64,000 nt of DNA from a virus. The notes beneath the pieces were generated by a model, which was given only the letters and a program-made list of their open reading frames with translations, did no database searches and had not been told where the DNA came from. The DNA is taken from IMG/VR virus record IMGVR_UViG_3300037805_000644, positions 124,001 to 188,000 of that record. One strand, given 5' to 3'. This document shows positions 29,203-37,502 of the stretch, one piece after another. Position 1 is the stretch's first letter. Each line of letters opens with the position of its first letter. The position numbers and the translations under genes were made by a program.

Positions 29203-30576
29203 ATGCGTAACTGGATCGCCCTCGTCACTCTTACCCTCGCCACCACCTTCACCGGGTGCGGAGATGGCGGATTTTCAGCAGAGAACCCCATGCAGGTGCT
29301 CACAGATGTCTCTGTGAGCGGGGAGGTGAACCCCGACGCCGAACCTGATGAGGCGGTCTTTGATGCGGGCGTCCCTGATGCGGACGCCGAAGCCGACGCG
29401 GGGCCCGACGCCGAAGCCGACGCGGGGCCCGACGCCGAAGCATCCGACTCAGGCCCCCCCGATGTGGGGGTGCCGGACAGCGGGCCGATCACTGAGCCGG
29501 ACCCCTTGCCGGCCCCTGTGGGGGATGGGGACGCCTGCACCTGGGACGTGTGTGATAACGAGGGCTGCATCCAGGTACCCCGCTCCAGCTTCCACGGGCT
29601 GCCGGACAACCGGGGCATCCTTTACGGGGGCGTTGTCCTTCCCGGGGGCGACTTTGTTTTCGCGGGTAACAACGGCAACCAGGCCCGCCACACCCGGATG
29701 GGGCACTCTGGGGCGTGGGATCCCTGGCCCCTCGGTGCGGGGATTGGGCGAAACATCCTTGTGCAAGGCAACACCCTGGTTGGCTTTGTTGGTCGTGTTA
29801 TCCTAGAGGGGGGCATTCGGGGTCTCCGGCTGGTGACGCAAGACCCCGAGGATGGTGACCTCTTGGTGGATACGACCATCACAGGAGCGGACATGCTGGG
29901 ATTCACCCCCCACCCCGATGGGGGGTATGCCGCCCTGATTTACATCCGGGGCTCGGGGTTCGCCACCGTTCGTTACTCCTCACAGGGGGCGGTGCTGTGG
30001 TCTTACCCCCTGCATTCGGGACTCGGTCGAGACCTGGTGCCTGCCCCCGACGGGTTCTACACCTCAGCAGACGTGATGGGTGCCTCCGAGGTGATCCGGT
30101 ACGGCTTCGACGGCCAGGAGCTGTGGGTTGCCTCAATTCCGAGCAAGGTAGGTATCAGCATCCAGATGTTGGCCGCCACTGCCGAGGGGGGCGTCCTTCT
30201 CAGCACCGTCGCACCGGATGGGGTCCCCCAGGTTACTTACCTGAGCCCCGAGGGGCATGAGCATTGGACCACCCGCCTGGAGATGGAGGCTGAGGAGTTT
30301 CGGACCGATCCGGTTGGCGTCATTGCCTCGGCTGATGGCATCTATGTGGTGGGGAATCGCAGGTCCATTGCCACCAACCAGGAAAATGTCTTCGTGGGCC
30401 GGCTGAGCGAAGAAGGCAACCTGGAAGACCTGTGGCTCTGGGAAGGTGCGGAGGGGACAGCGCGGCTGTACGGGGTGATGGCCCTCCCCGAGGGGGGTGT
30501 GGTGGCTTACGGTGAGATGGGGTTCACCCCATACTGGCAGGTCCTGGACGCCCGTGGGCGGTGCCCTTTCCTCTAG
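29203..30576 (+). CDS. Secreted lipoprotein with DA/DP-rich linker and propeller-like body
   Basis: 457 residues. The signal peptide MRNWIALVTLTLATTFTGC ends in a lipobox (FTGC), predicting a lipid anchor. Residues about 40-105 are an Asp/Ala/Pro/Glu/Gly low-complexity linker encoded partly by a 24-bp tandem repeat. A CxxxxCDNEGC cluster follows. The body from about 120 has repeated strand blocks with GG(V/Y) turns (for example HPDGGYAALIY, AEGGVLLSTV, PEGGVVAYG), as in beta-propellers. The architecture is typical of surface lipoproteins of Myxococcota-type bacteria. It sits under a phage class I promoter, so it is probably an acquired gene expressed during infection. Confidence 0.75.
   Translation: MRNWIALVTLTLATTFTGCGDGGFSAENPMQVLTDVSVSGEVNPDAEPDEAVFDAGVPDADAEADAGPDAEADAGPDAEASDSGPPDVGVPDSGPITEPDPLPAPVGDGDACTWDVCDNEGCIQVPRSSFHGLPDNRGILYGGVVLPGGDFVFAGNNGNQARHTRMGHSGAWDPWPLGAGIGRNILVQGNTLVGFVGRVILEGGIRGLRLVTQDPEDGDLLVDTTITGADMLGFTPHPDGGYAALIYIRGSGFATVRYSSQGAVLWSYPLHSGLGRDLVPAPDGFYTSADVMGASEVIRYGFDGQELWVASIPSKVGISIQMLAATAEGGVLLSTVAPDGVPQVTYLSPEGHEHWTTRLEMEAEEFRTDPVGVIASADGIYVVGNRRSIATNQENVFVGRLSEEGNLEDLWLWEGAEGTARLYGVMALPEGGVVAYGEMGFTPYWQVLDARGRCPFL
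29383..29440 (+). repeat. 24-bp tandem repeat in lipoprotein linker
   Basis: Two full copies plus 10 bases of a 24-bp unit (starting GACGCCGAAGCC) encode DAEADAGP repeats. Such perfect repeats expand and contract by slippage, so linker length may vary between isolates. Confidence 0.85.
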
Positions 30577-30590
30577 AGGGAGTGCCGAGA

Positions 30591-31544
30591 TCAGCGTTTC
30601 GAGACCACCTTCTGGGGGGTCTTCTTCGCCTGGTGCTCCTCAACGGCCACAATGATGGAGGCCACCAGAGGGTGCCGCACCACGTCAACCGTGCCAAACT
30701 CATGCAGCCCAATGCCAGGGACATGCTGGAGAGCGGCCGTCATCTCAGCGAAGCCAGACTTGGTCCGCTCCAGGTCAACCTGGGTCACATCTCCCGTCAG
30801 GATACACCGGCTGTCCTCACCCAGGCGGGTGAGGAGCATCACGAGCTGCTGCCAGGTGCAGTTCTGAGCCTCATCAAGGAGCACGTAGGCATCTGAAAGG
30901 GTTCGCCCCCGCATGTACGCCAGGGGGGCAATCTCGATCTTGCCCTCTTTCTTGAGACGTTCCACAACAGCTTTGCCGGTGAGGGTGTTCAAGGAGTCGA
31001 AAAGGGGCTGGAGGTACGGGTTCACCTTCTCGTCGAAGGTGCCAGGGAGGAAGCCCAGACTCTCCCCCGCCTCGACAGCGGGTCGAGTCAGGATGATGCG
31101 CTTCACCTTCCCCTCATGGAACGCCTTGAGAGCGGCGGCCACGGCCAGGAAGGTCTTGCCAGTGCCCGCAGGTCCAAGCCCAAAGACGATGTCGTTGGAG
31201 GCGATGACATCCAGGTACTCCGCCTGACCCTCCGTCTTGGGCTTGACGTTGCTGTAGGTGACCGGCTTCCGATTGCTGCGGCTTTTCATGTAGGCATCCA
31301 TCACTGGGGGGCTTGTCTCGTTACCTTGGTGGGACCTCAACGAAATGAAGTTCACCAGATCCGTGACGTACTCCAGGTCATGCTCCGAGCGAGCGTTCAG
31401 CACAAGCTTTTTGGATTGGATTCGGGTACGCACCCCGAGGCGTTTGAGGAACTTGATAGTTGCCCAGTCAGGCCCGCAAAATTTCGCGAGTACCGACTCG
31501 TCCTTGAACTTGAACACCCTTTTGTGAGGGAAGACTACGTTCAT
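30591..31544 (-). CDS. phoH: PhoH-like ATPase
   Basis: 317 residues from the ATG at 31544, preceded by GGAG; an ATG pair at 31557-31562 is an alternative. Walker A GLGPAGTGKT (about 122-131) and Walker B AYVLLDEAQN (about 219-228) are intact, and the LTRPAVEAGESLGFLPG and ILTGDVTQVDL blocks are diagnostic of PhoH. The family is common in phages. It is linked to phosphate stress in some hosts and to RNA handling in others; its role in infection is unsettled. It follows a small gene and the acetyltransferase-like gene on the same strand. Confidence 0.92.
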   Translation of the reverse strand: MNVVFPHKRVFKFKDESVLAKFCGPDWATIKFLKRLGVRTRIQSKKLVLNARSEHDLEYVTDLVNFISLRSHQGNETSPPVMDAYMKSRSNRKPVTYSNVKPKTEGQAEYLDVIASNDIVFGLGPAGTGKTFLAVAAALKAFHEGKVKRIILTRPAVEAGESLGFLPGTFDEKVNPYLQPLFDSLNTLTGKAVVERLKKEGKIEIAPLAYMRGRTLSDAYVLLDEAQNCTWQQLVMLLTRLGEDSRCILTGDVTQVDLERTKSGFAEMTAALQHVPGIGLHEFGTVDVVRHPLVASIIVAVEEHQAKKTPQKVVSKR

Positions 31545-31595
31545 AGAGGCTCCGTTCATCATTCCCCTACAGCATACGATAGCAGGGCTACCGGA

Positions 31596-31910
31596 TCACC
31601 ACTTTTGAGTGGGGTGGTCCTGGAAATACTGGGCATAGGCAATCAGCCACCTTGCCATGGCGGATGTGATGGTACGGTCATAGCGCACCACCAGACGGGT
31701 GCAGGCGGCACAACGCACCCCTCCGGGGTCAAGGGCGTGTCGGTCGATATAGGCAATCAGCTCGGCCACCGTGTCGATGCCCAGACGCTGGGCCTCTTTC
31801 AGATTGAACATGGAGTTGGTGGGGAGGGGTTGCCCTAGGGCCTCGGGGGCCTCGGGGGCCTCGGGGGCCTCCCCAAAGAGAGAGGACACGGCGTCATCTT
31901 CAAAAACCAC
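31596..31910 (-). CDS. Hypothetical protein with EAP repeats and CxxC (104 aa)
   Basis: The start is a GTG at 31910 with GGGAG upstream. After an acidic start comes APEAPEAPEA, encoded by a 9-bp tandem repeat. A helical region with LGIDTVAELIAYIDRHALDPGG, a Cys pair (CAAC) and TSAMARWLIAYAQYF follows. The helical order could be a small DNA-binding fold, but no family is recognised. A strong hairpin sits immediately upstream of the ribosome binding site. Confidence 0.6.
   Translation of the reverse strand: MVFEDDAVSSLFGEAPEAPEAPEALGQPLPTNSMFNLKEAQRLGIDTVAELIAYIDRHALDPGGVRCAACTRLVVRYDRTITSAMARWLIAYAQYFQDHPTQKW
31841..31867 (-). repeat. 9-bp tandem repeat, three copies
   Basis: CCTCGGGGG is repeated three times on the plus strand and encodes the Glu-Ala-Pro repeat of the small protein. 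The repeat keeps the reading frame if copies are gained or lost. Confidence 0.8.
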
Positions 31911-31918
31911 GGTAAACT

Positions 31919-31964
31919 CCCAAGATCCGGTCTGGTGGCTTTACCCCCCAGACCGGATCTTGGG
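31919..31964 (-). terminator. Strong 17-bp hairpin between genes
   Basis: Perfect inverted repeat (arms 31919-31935 and 31948-31964, 12-base loop). It lies after the stop of the acetyltransferase-like gene and reaches into the ribosome binding region of the GTG-started gene at 31910. It lacks a T-tract, so it may attenuate translation or stabilise the upstream mRNA as well as terminate. Confidence 0.65.
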
Positions 31965-31969
31965 GGGGA

Positions 31970-33301
31970 TCAACCCCACTTAGACTCAGCCATCTCCAGC
32001 AGCGCACTGTACTTGTCGCCGTAAGGGTCGCGTTTCCGACGCACCCCCTTTTCCAATCGTGCTATCTGAGGCAGATTCAGGATGTCGCCGGTCAAGGCGA
32101 CATAATCACCGCTGGCATCCGCCTCAGCCTGACGGATGAGGTTCCACTCCAGGGTGTCGCCATAACCCTCACCGACATAGATCGGCTTACCGTCATCCCG
32201 AGCCATTTGGAGAGCGATGGCCGTGGCGAGCTTGTCGTGCCCCCGGTCATAATCAATGGTGTACAGGAACGACTTACCAAGGGAGTCTCGGAAAAACCCG
32301 TACGCGTAGATGTACTGGTCATCGGGGTCATCCAGGAAAGCTTGATCGTACACCGCGAATACAGGGTGGTCCACCAAGACCAGCATCTTCGAGGTGACTT
32401 TCTTCTCCTCCACCACCACAGCCCTGGGCTTCTTACCGGGCAACCCGGCCAGGATCTCCTTGACCTTGGCCATAGGCAGCCTCCCCGCCCGCACCAACTC
32501 GGAGTACCAGCCGTTGGAGAGGAACTGACGAACTCGGTCAGCCCACAGCCGGAGAGCGTTTGCCTGACCCCGAGGGGTGAATCCACCGGAAGGCGTGTGA
32601 GGGTTCCACCGGTACCAGAGCTTACCGATGATTTGGCCCAGCCCCCTACCTCGGTACTCCTGAGCCACCACTAGGAGAGTGGCACCCCATTCGTCCTGAG
32701 CAGAAGCCACCTTCAAGCCGCCCGAGTTGAGGACCACAATGGAGGCACGCTCGCCCTTCTTCAAAGTACCCTCAGCGCGAACCTGGCAAGGCTCACCCTG
32801 GACGAGGATATTCTGCAAGAGCACCGGGTTCGCGGCCAGGTTGTTCCTGGCTATATTGCTGACCAGGGCGGCAGCTTCCGTGATGTATTTGACGACCTTG
32901 CGGCGCTTCACCTCAAAGTAAACCACTGCTAGGTTGCTCAGGTAGCTCTCGGGAAACTTCGAGCCCGACCACTTGTCGTGGTAAAGGGTGCCTCGGTGGA
33001 TCACCCCGATCACCTGCTCCTTTTCCTTGAGCAGGATCCCTTCTCGGTTCCCCCACACACCCAACCCCTCCCCCAGCATACCGGTTTGACCGAGGTGCCT
33101 GAGAGAGTGGTCCTTATTCATCTGCTGGAGGTCCCAGTCGTAACTCTCAGCCTCGTGGGACTCCCCCTTAGGGTTACGGAGGGTGAGGAATTCTGCCCAA
33201 GTCAGAAGACCCGGCTCCGTCGTCTCGAATTTGTCAGGTAGGGGTGTGGTCGCTGACACACGGGTAAGCCAGCGGCAGGCTAGGCGGTGGGCTGGGGTCA
33301 T
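31970..33301 (-). CDS. GNAT-like acetyltransferase domain protein (443 aa)
   Basis: The ATG at 33301 was chosen because AGGAGG precedes it. A segment WGATLLVVAQEYRGRGLGQIIGKLWYRWNP (about 205-235) matches GNAT motif A (R/QxxGxG/A loop YRGRGLG). The N-terminus (HRLACRWLTRVS) is a short amphipathic helix of the kind often found on virion-associated proteins of large phages. The C-terminal part (about 300-440) is separate and unrecognised. The substrate is unknown. It follows the VWA gene and precedes phoH. Confidence 0.6.
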   Translation of the reverse strand: MTPAHRLACRWLTRVSATTPLPDKFETTEPGLLTWAEFLTLRNPKGESHEAESYDWDLQQMNKDHSLRHLGQTGMLGEGLGVWGNREGILLKEKEQVIGVIHRGTLYHDKWSGSKFPESYLSNLAVVYFEVKRRKVVKYITEAAALVSNIARNNLAANPVLLQNILVQGEPCQVRAEGTLKKGERASIVVLNSGGLKVASAQDEWGATLLVVAQEYRGRGLGQIIGKLWYRWNPHTPSGGFTPRGQANALRLWADRVRQFLSNGWYSELVRAGRLPMAKVKEILAGLPGKKPRAVVVEEKKVTSKMLVLVDHPVFAVYDQAFLDDPDDQYIYAYGFFRDSLGKSFLYTIDYDRGHDKLATAIALQMARDDGKPIYVGEGYGDTLEWNLIRQAEADASGDYVALTGDILNLPQIARLEKGVRRKRDPYGDKYSALLEMAESKWG

Positions 33302-33348
33302 GGGATCCTCCTGTTGGGGATCAACCATAGAGGGGATACCGGCAGCCC

Positions 33349-35826
33349 TTAGGGGCGGGACACCGAGAAATACTCACCCTTCACCGAAACACTGAGGAGC
33401 AACCCACCCCCCAACTGGAAAAAGGTGCCCTCTTCCTTCTCAGCCTTGTTCAGCTTGATGCCGGGGATGTCCTCAGCGATCTGCTCGGCCGTCCGTGCCT
33501 GTGCTGCGAAGCTCTCTGGGACCAGCCCTGTGGATCCGACATAGAAAGCGACAGGCACGACCCGCTCGATGTACAGATTGGAGACGGCCCGGTTCACTGC
33601 CTTCTCGGCTGAGGTCAGGATCGCAACCGCATCCTCCACGTCCTCACAGCCGCCCTGGATGGCCCAGAGGAAATCATGGCGTGCATCAGCATCGAGACCC
33701 GCCTCTTCGAGAGCCCCTGTGAGGTGCAGGGGGCTCTCCAACCCCAGGAACTCCGCGTACAGGGGGTAACTCAAGGCATCCACAGCATCGAGCTTCGTGC
33801 GGGCACTGAGAGACTTGATGCCCCAGACCACATCCAACGGAGGATCCCCGGCCATCGTCTGGTTCTGCATGAACAGCGCCAGGGTGGGCTTCTTCACGGC
33901 CTCCCCGGCCACCGTGGCGGTGAACCGACGCTGGAGGTATGCATTGCCCGACTTGAGCTTGCCCAGATTGGTGATGTCCCCCGTGCCGATCTCCACCTTG
34001 TAAGACAGGCGGGTGTCGATGTCGCCCTTGGCGATGGCCTCCTTGAGATCCGCGTAAGGGGTGGTCGTAGGTGCCGCAAAATACATGGCCGGGCTGAGGT
34101 TGTACCCCTTGAGTTCGGCGATCTGATCCGGGCTGAGGCTGGTCGAGCTGTCCTTGAGGACCCCCGAAAGGATCTTGCTGAGGACCTGGAGCTTGGCCAG
34201 CTTGTCGAAGGTGTCTGCCGGGAGGTCAAATCCCTGATCGAAGTCCACCAAGGGGAGGTCCCCCAAGTTGATGGTCAACATCACCTGGGGGTCGAAATCC
34301 CCATCCACCACACCCAGCTTCTTGAGGGCCCGGAAGGCACGCTTATCACTGGTCTGGATGGGGAGCTGGGCCACGGTGACCTCACCGTCCCCAACCACCG
34401 TGTAGTTGCGGAAATCCTTGAGATCGAGAGGGATGCCCGCAACCTTGTGGATGGCCTCCCCCGTCTCCCGCTCCACCAGGTTGCAGTCCTGGGTCAGCTT
34501 GATGTTCGCTGTTGCCGTGTTGCGGTTGATGTCTACTGAGCTGATTTGGACATACCCGTCCTCATCGGCCTTGCGGTGCAGCGCATACTTCGGCTTGGTG
34601 ATCGTGCCGTCCTCGTTGCGGACCCCCGCGATCCGCTGAACCCCTCGGCGCTTGTACGTGCCCAAGAGGGTCGGGACGTGGACCCGGATGTGTCGGCTGT
34701 ACTCATTGAGGGTCTGGAGCACCGAGAGGACGGAGGGGCCCTCAAAGGCAAGACCGTAAGTGCTCCCGAGGGTGTCACCCGGCCAGTTCGGCGTGCGGAA
34801 AAGGTAGCTCTCCACTTCCTCGGCCATGCGGGCGACCGCAGTGGCTGTCAGTGCCTTGTAGTTGCGCTCCAGCAGCCCCTGCCACCGGCTGGACACCAGG
34901 GCAAACTTGGCAGCATTGAGATTGCCATCGGAGATCGCAGCTCGGGCGAACGCCACGGCCAGATCGTGGGCCGCCTCCTGCTCAATGCAGTCGAAAGCCT
35001 GCTTGTCGATCTCGTACAGCCGGTACGTCGTGGCCCAGCCGGCACCCAAGCCCCGGACGTTGATCGTCTCACTCGACCCAAGCACCTTCCGCCCACCGAG
35101 GCTCACAAACAGGACGTAGTCGGCATCGCCGATGCCCACCTCAACCGTAGGGCTCAGATCCCCAGCAAGGAGCTTCTGGGTGTCATAGAACGCCTGGTAG
35201 ACCTGCTTGATGTTCTTGGCCTGGATGCAGGTGCCCGAGAGCTGGTTGGCGATCCCGGCCAGGAGGTTGAAGTCCGCCCAGTCCCGGTAGGCAACCGTGT
35301 TGACGAACACGTTGGGGTGTGCCTTGAGGGTGTCCACCGCTTCCTGGATGGCCCGGTTCTCTCGGCTCGGGGAGCGGTCGTTGGCGTACCCGTCCGAGTG
35401 CAGCGAGATGCAGGTGATCTCACTGTCGTCGATCATCGTCTCAGCCTTGGCCAATCCCTGGCTGATGCAGGTGAGACCTCGTGTGCGGAGGTTACGGATC
35501 TCCTGAACCTGGGGAGAACCCACGCCCATGACCTGCTCAATGGGGGCACGCTCGAAGTGGACCTTGACATCCCCCATCGAACTGTACGTGACGAGGCTGA
35601 CCACCAAGCCGGGGTTGTTGAACTCATCGAGGGTCAGCACCTTCTCGACGGTCGCCTTGAGGTCCTTGAGGTCGTAGTACATTGACCCCGACACGTCAAA
35701 GACGAAAATGTGGTGTGCCGGGGCTGAGACGGGGGTGCTCCCTGCCTCGAACTTCTCGGACTCGACACGATAAAACTTGACCGGCTGGCCATTGAAATTG
35801 CGAAGTGCGAAACGGGTCTGGCTCAT
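33349..35826 (-). CDS. Large VWA-domain protein (825 aa)
   Basis: A von Willebrand factor A domain (about 38-230) has an intact MIDAS motif DVSGSMYYD (D44, S46, S48), a threonine loop TRGLTCISQGL and the Asp of LHSDGYANDRSPS. This predicts metal-dependent protein binding. The remaining 600 residues are soluble and unrecognised. The basic arrangement resembles stand-alone VWA proteins of giant phages and of bacterial stress or defence loci. No MoxR-type AAA partner is in the window. It is the first gene of a minus-strand run ending in phoH. The role is unknown. Confidence 0.78.
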   Translation of the reverse strand: MSQTRFALRNFNGQPVKFYRVESEKFEAGSTPVSAPAHHIFVFDVSGSMYYDLKDLKATVEKVLTLDEFNNPGLVVSLVTYSSMGDVKVHFERAPIEQVMGVGSPQVQEIRNLRTRGLTCISQGLAKAETMIDDSEITCISLHSDGYANDRSPSRENRAIQEAVDTLKAHPNVFVNTVAYRDWADFNLLAGIANQLSGTCIQAKNIKQVYQAFYDTQKLLAGDLSPTVEVGIGDADYVLFVSLGGRKVLGSSETINVRGLGAGWATTYRLYEIDKQAFDCIEQEAAHDLAVAFARAAISDGNLNAAKFALVSSRWQGLLERNYKALTATAVARMAEEVESYLFRTPNWPGDTLGSTYGLAFEGPSVLSVLQTLNEYSRHIRVHVPTLLGTYKRRGVQRIAGVRNEDGTITKPKYALHRKADEDGYVQISSVDINRNTATANIKLTQDCNLVERETGEAIHKVAGIPLDLKDFRNYTVVGDGEVTVAQLPIQTSDKRAFRALKKLGVVDGDFDPQVMLTINLGDLPLVDFDQGFDLPADTFDKLAKLQVLSKILSGVLKDSSTSLSPDQIAELKGYNLSPAMYFAAPTTTPYADLKEAIAKGDIDTRLSYKVEIGTGDITNLGKLKSGNAYLQRRFTATVAGEAVKKPTLALFMQNQTMAGDPPLDVVWGIKSLSARTKLDAVDALSYPLYAEFLGLESPLHLTGALEEAGLDADARHDFLWAIQGGCEDVEDAVAILTSAEKAVNRAVSNLYIERVVPVAFYVGSTGLVPESFAAQARTAEQIAEDIPGIKLNKAEKEEGTFFQLGGGLLLSVSVKGEYFSVSRP

Positions 35827-35900
35827 CTGGTTTTCCCCTCATGGATGCCCTTCTTTTACTCTGCTGAGGGTTGAGGAAACCCCTCAAGGCTCAGAAAAAG

Positions 35901-35929
35901 GGTAACTCTGAGCCCTTTCCTAGTAGATA
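35901..35929 (+). promoter_or_regulatory. Class I phage promoter-like motif
   Basis: GGTAAC (35901-35906), 17 bp, TAGATA (35924-35929), then AAACGAAC. The downstream half is more A-rich than in other copies. It serves the CCA-adding enzyme gene at 35953. Confidence 0.68.
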
Positions 35930-35952
35930 AAACGAACAGCTTCGGAGACGAC

Positions 35953-37128
35953 ATGGGAAACCTCGAAAACCTGACCCTCATGCGGATGCTTGCCCAGGTC
36001 ACCTCCGACCTTGGAGTCAGTGAGCACACCTATGTTGTGGGGGGTGCTGTCCGGGACTTTGCCCTGGAGCGCCCCATCAAAGACATCGACGTGGTCACAG
36101 ACACCGTCAGCGGCGGAATGAGCAGTGAGCAACTGGCCAAGGCTCTGGCCTCCCTTTCCCCGGGATCCGGTCTGGTCACCAACAACTATGGGGTGGCCAT
36201 CCTCACCCTGGGCCGTCGTGACTGGGAGGGGGTATCCCTCAAAGGGATGGTGGTCGAGATCGCCAACGCTCGCAAGGAGAGTTACGGGGGTCATGGGGGG
36301 AAAGGATACAAACCCCACATGGTGGAACCTGCCACCATCCTGGAGGATGTGGTCCGGCGTGAGTTCCGGTTCAACACCCTCCTGCTGCGAATGTCCGATC
36401 TCCGTGAGGGCCCCCAGAGGGCAAAGGTTCTTGACCTGACCGGAGAGGGCCTGGGGGATCTGGCACGCGGAGAGATGATCTGCCCTGCGAACCCAAACAA
36501 GGTGTTCACCGATGATCCGACTCGGATGCTTCGGGCCATCAAGTTCGGGATGCGCTTTGGGTTCACCCTTGGTGACCAGGAGTGCCGGGCCATCCGGGCC
36601 CATGCACACGCCCTGGCCAAGGTGCCTCAGAACGCAGTCGCCACGATCCTGATCGAGAACATCTTCAAGGTGGACACGAGCCGGGGTCTGGATTGGCTGT
36701 ACCAGCTTGGTCTGGTGCCCGTCATCCAGGACATGCTGGAGGATGAGCCCAACTTCAAGACAACCCTGACCAACTGGGCACGGACCAATGTCGAGGACAT
36801 GCTCTGCCTGGCCATTTACGGGGGGTTTCAGGTCACGGGGGGCTTACGACACCTCCTGGGGGGAGATCCCGTCGGCAAGTCCTCGGAGGGGCTGTACCGC
36901 CTCGAAAAAGCCCTTGCAATCTTTGAGGGGGATGCTGAGAAGGCCCTGGCCCTCGTCGAAGCCATCAAGCAGCCGGGGCGGGTGATGGACACCCGAGCCC
37001 TTGCCGCCCAGCGGGGGCTCAAGGGGGCGGGGATGCGGATTCTGATGGTGGAGGCTCGGGAGCTTCTACTGGAGAACCCGAGCCTGGTGTTCGGCGGCCT
37101 CAATGAGGCAATGGGTCTCCAGGGGTAA
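35953..37128 (+). CDS. tRNA nucleotidyltransferase (CCA-adding type)
   Basis: 391 residues of the class II nucleotidyltransferase family. Present are GGAVRD (30-35), the catalytic pair DIDVV (D44, D46), RREFRFN (135-141) and DDPTRMLRAIKF (about 185-196). The length matches bacterial CCA-adding or poly(A) polymerases, but the motifs cannot tell the two apart. It would repair or complete tRNA 3' ends, useful if host tRNAs are attacked during infection. It has its own class I promoter. The last 29 nt overlap a convergent small gene. Confidence 0.88.
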   Translation: MGNLENLTLMRMLAQVTSDLGVSEHTYVVGGAVRDFALERPIKDIDVVTDTVSGGMSSEQLAKALASLSPGSGLVTNNYGVAILTLGRRDWEGVSLKGMVVEIANARKESYGGHGGKGYKPHMVEPATILEDVVRREFRFNTLLLRMSDLREGPQRAKVLDLTGEGLGDLARGEMICPANPNKVFTDDPTRMLRAIKFGMRFGFTLGDQECRAIRAHAHALAKVPQNAVATILIENIFKVDTSRGLDWLYQLGLVPVIQDMLEDEPNFKTTLTNWARTNVEDMLCLAIYGGFQVTGGLRHLLGGDPVGKSSEGLYRLEKALAIFEGDAEKALALVEAIKQPGRVMDTRALAAQRGLKGAGMRILMVEARELLLENPSLVFGGLNEAMGLQG

Positions 37129-37270
37129 CCTCCCGGGGTTGGTCTGCACGTAAGGTGGTGATCTCGGCTTCCAGCCGAGCCGTCCTGATGCGGAGCCCTG
37201 AGATGGTCCCGTACTGTGCCTGGATCTTCTCCAATTGAGCGATCCGGCCCTTCATTTCTTTTTCAGTCAT
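37100..37270 (-). CDS. Small coiled-coil protein (about 56 aa)
   Basis: The ATG pair at 37268-37273 overlaps the end of the upstream gene. The product (MTEKEMKGRIAQLEKIQAQYG...) is a short heptad-like helix with a Pro-rich tail. Its 3' end overlaps the CCA enzyme gene on the other strand. Coupling supports translation, but no function can be given. Confidence 0.45.
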   Translation of the reverse strand: MTEKEMKGRIAQLEKIQAQYGTISGLRIRTARLEAEITTLRADQPREVTPGDPLPH

Positions 37271-37502
37271 CATCACCAGCACTCCCCGGAAGGTCTCCAC
37301 TGAAAGCAGTGCAGTGGGGGTTCTCGCCCTTGCTGCCCTGCACCCACTCCCGGGGGTACTCGGGCTCGTGGATCTCATGAAGCATGGCACGCAGCATGAT
37401 GCCACACCCCTCCTCCGGGTCGTCCTTGGCGCAACGGTCGCACCATCTCCCCTCGAAAATCATCCCCTCAGATCCATTGCTCGGTCGGTATGGCTTGGTC
37501 AT
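37263..37502 (-). CDS. Small Cys-containing hypothetical protein (79 aa)
   Basis: The start overlaps the stop of the dCMP deaminase gene (ATGA). It contains CDRCAKDDPEEGCGI, a potential metal-binding cluster, and a His/Glu-rich stretch (MLHEIHEPEYPREWV). Unknown function. It is part of the nucleotide-metabolism operon by position. Confidence 0.6.
   Translation of the reverse strand: MTKPYRPSNGSEGMIFEGRWCDRCAKDDPEEGCGIMLRAMLHEIHEPEYPREWVQGSKGENPHCTAFSGDLPGSAGDDD

Noticed and set aside
29383-29440. CRISPR-like array
   Set aside because: Direct tandem repeats without spacers inside a coding linker; no array or cas gene anywhere in the window.
34546-35685. 379-codon plus-strand frame opposite the VWA gene
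   Set aside because: The minus-strand frame has an intact MIDAS motif; the plus frame is a mirror frame with no domain.
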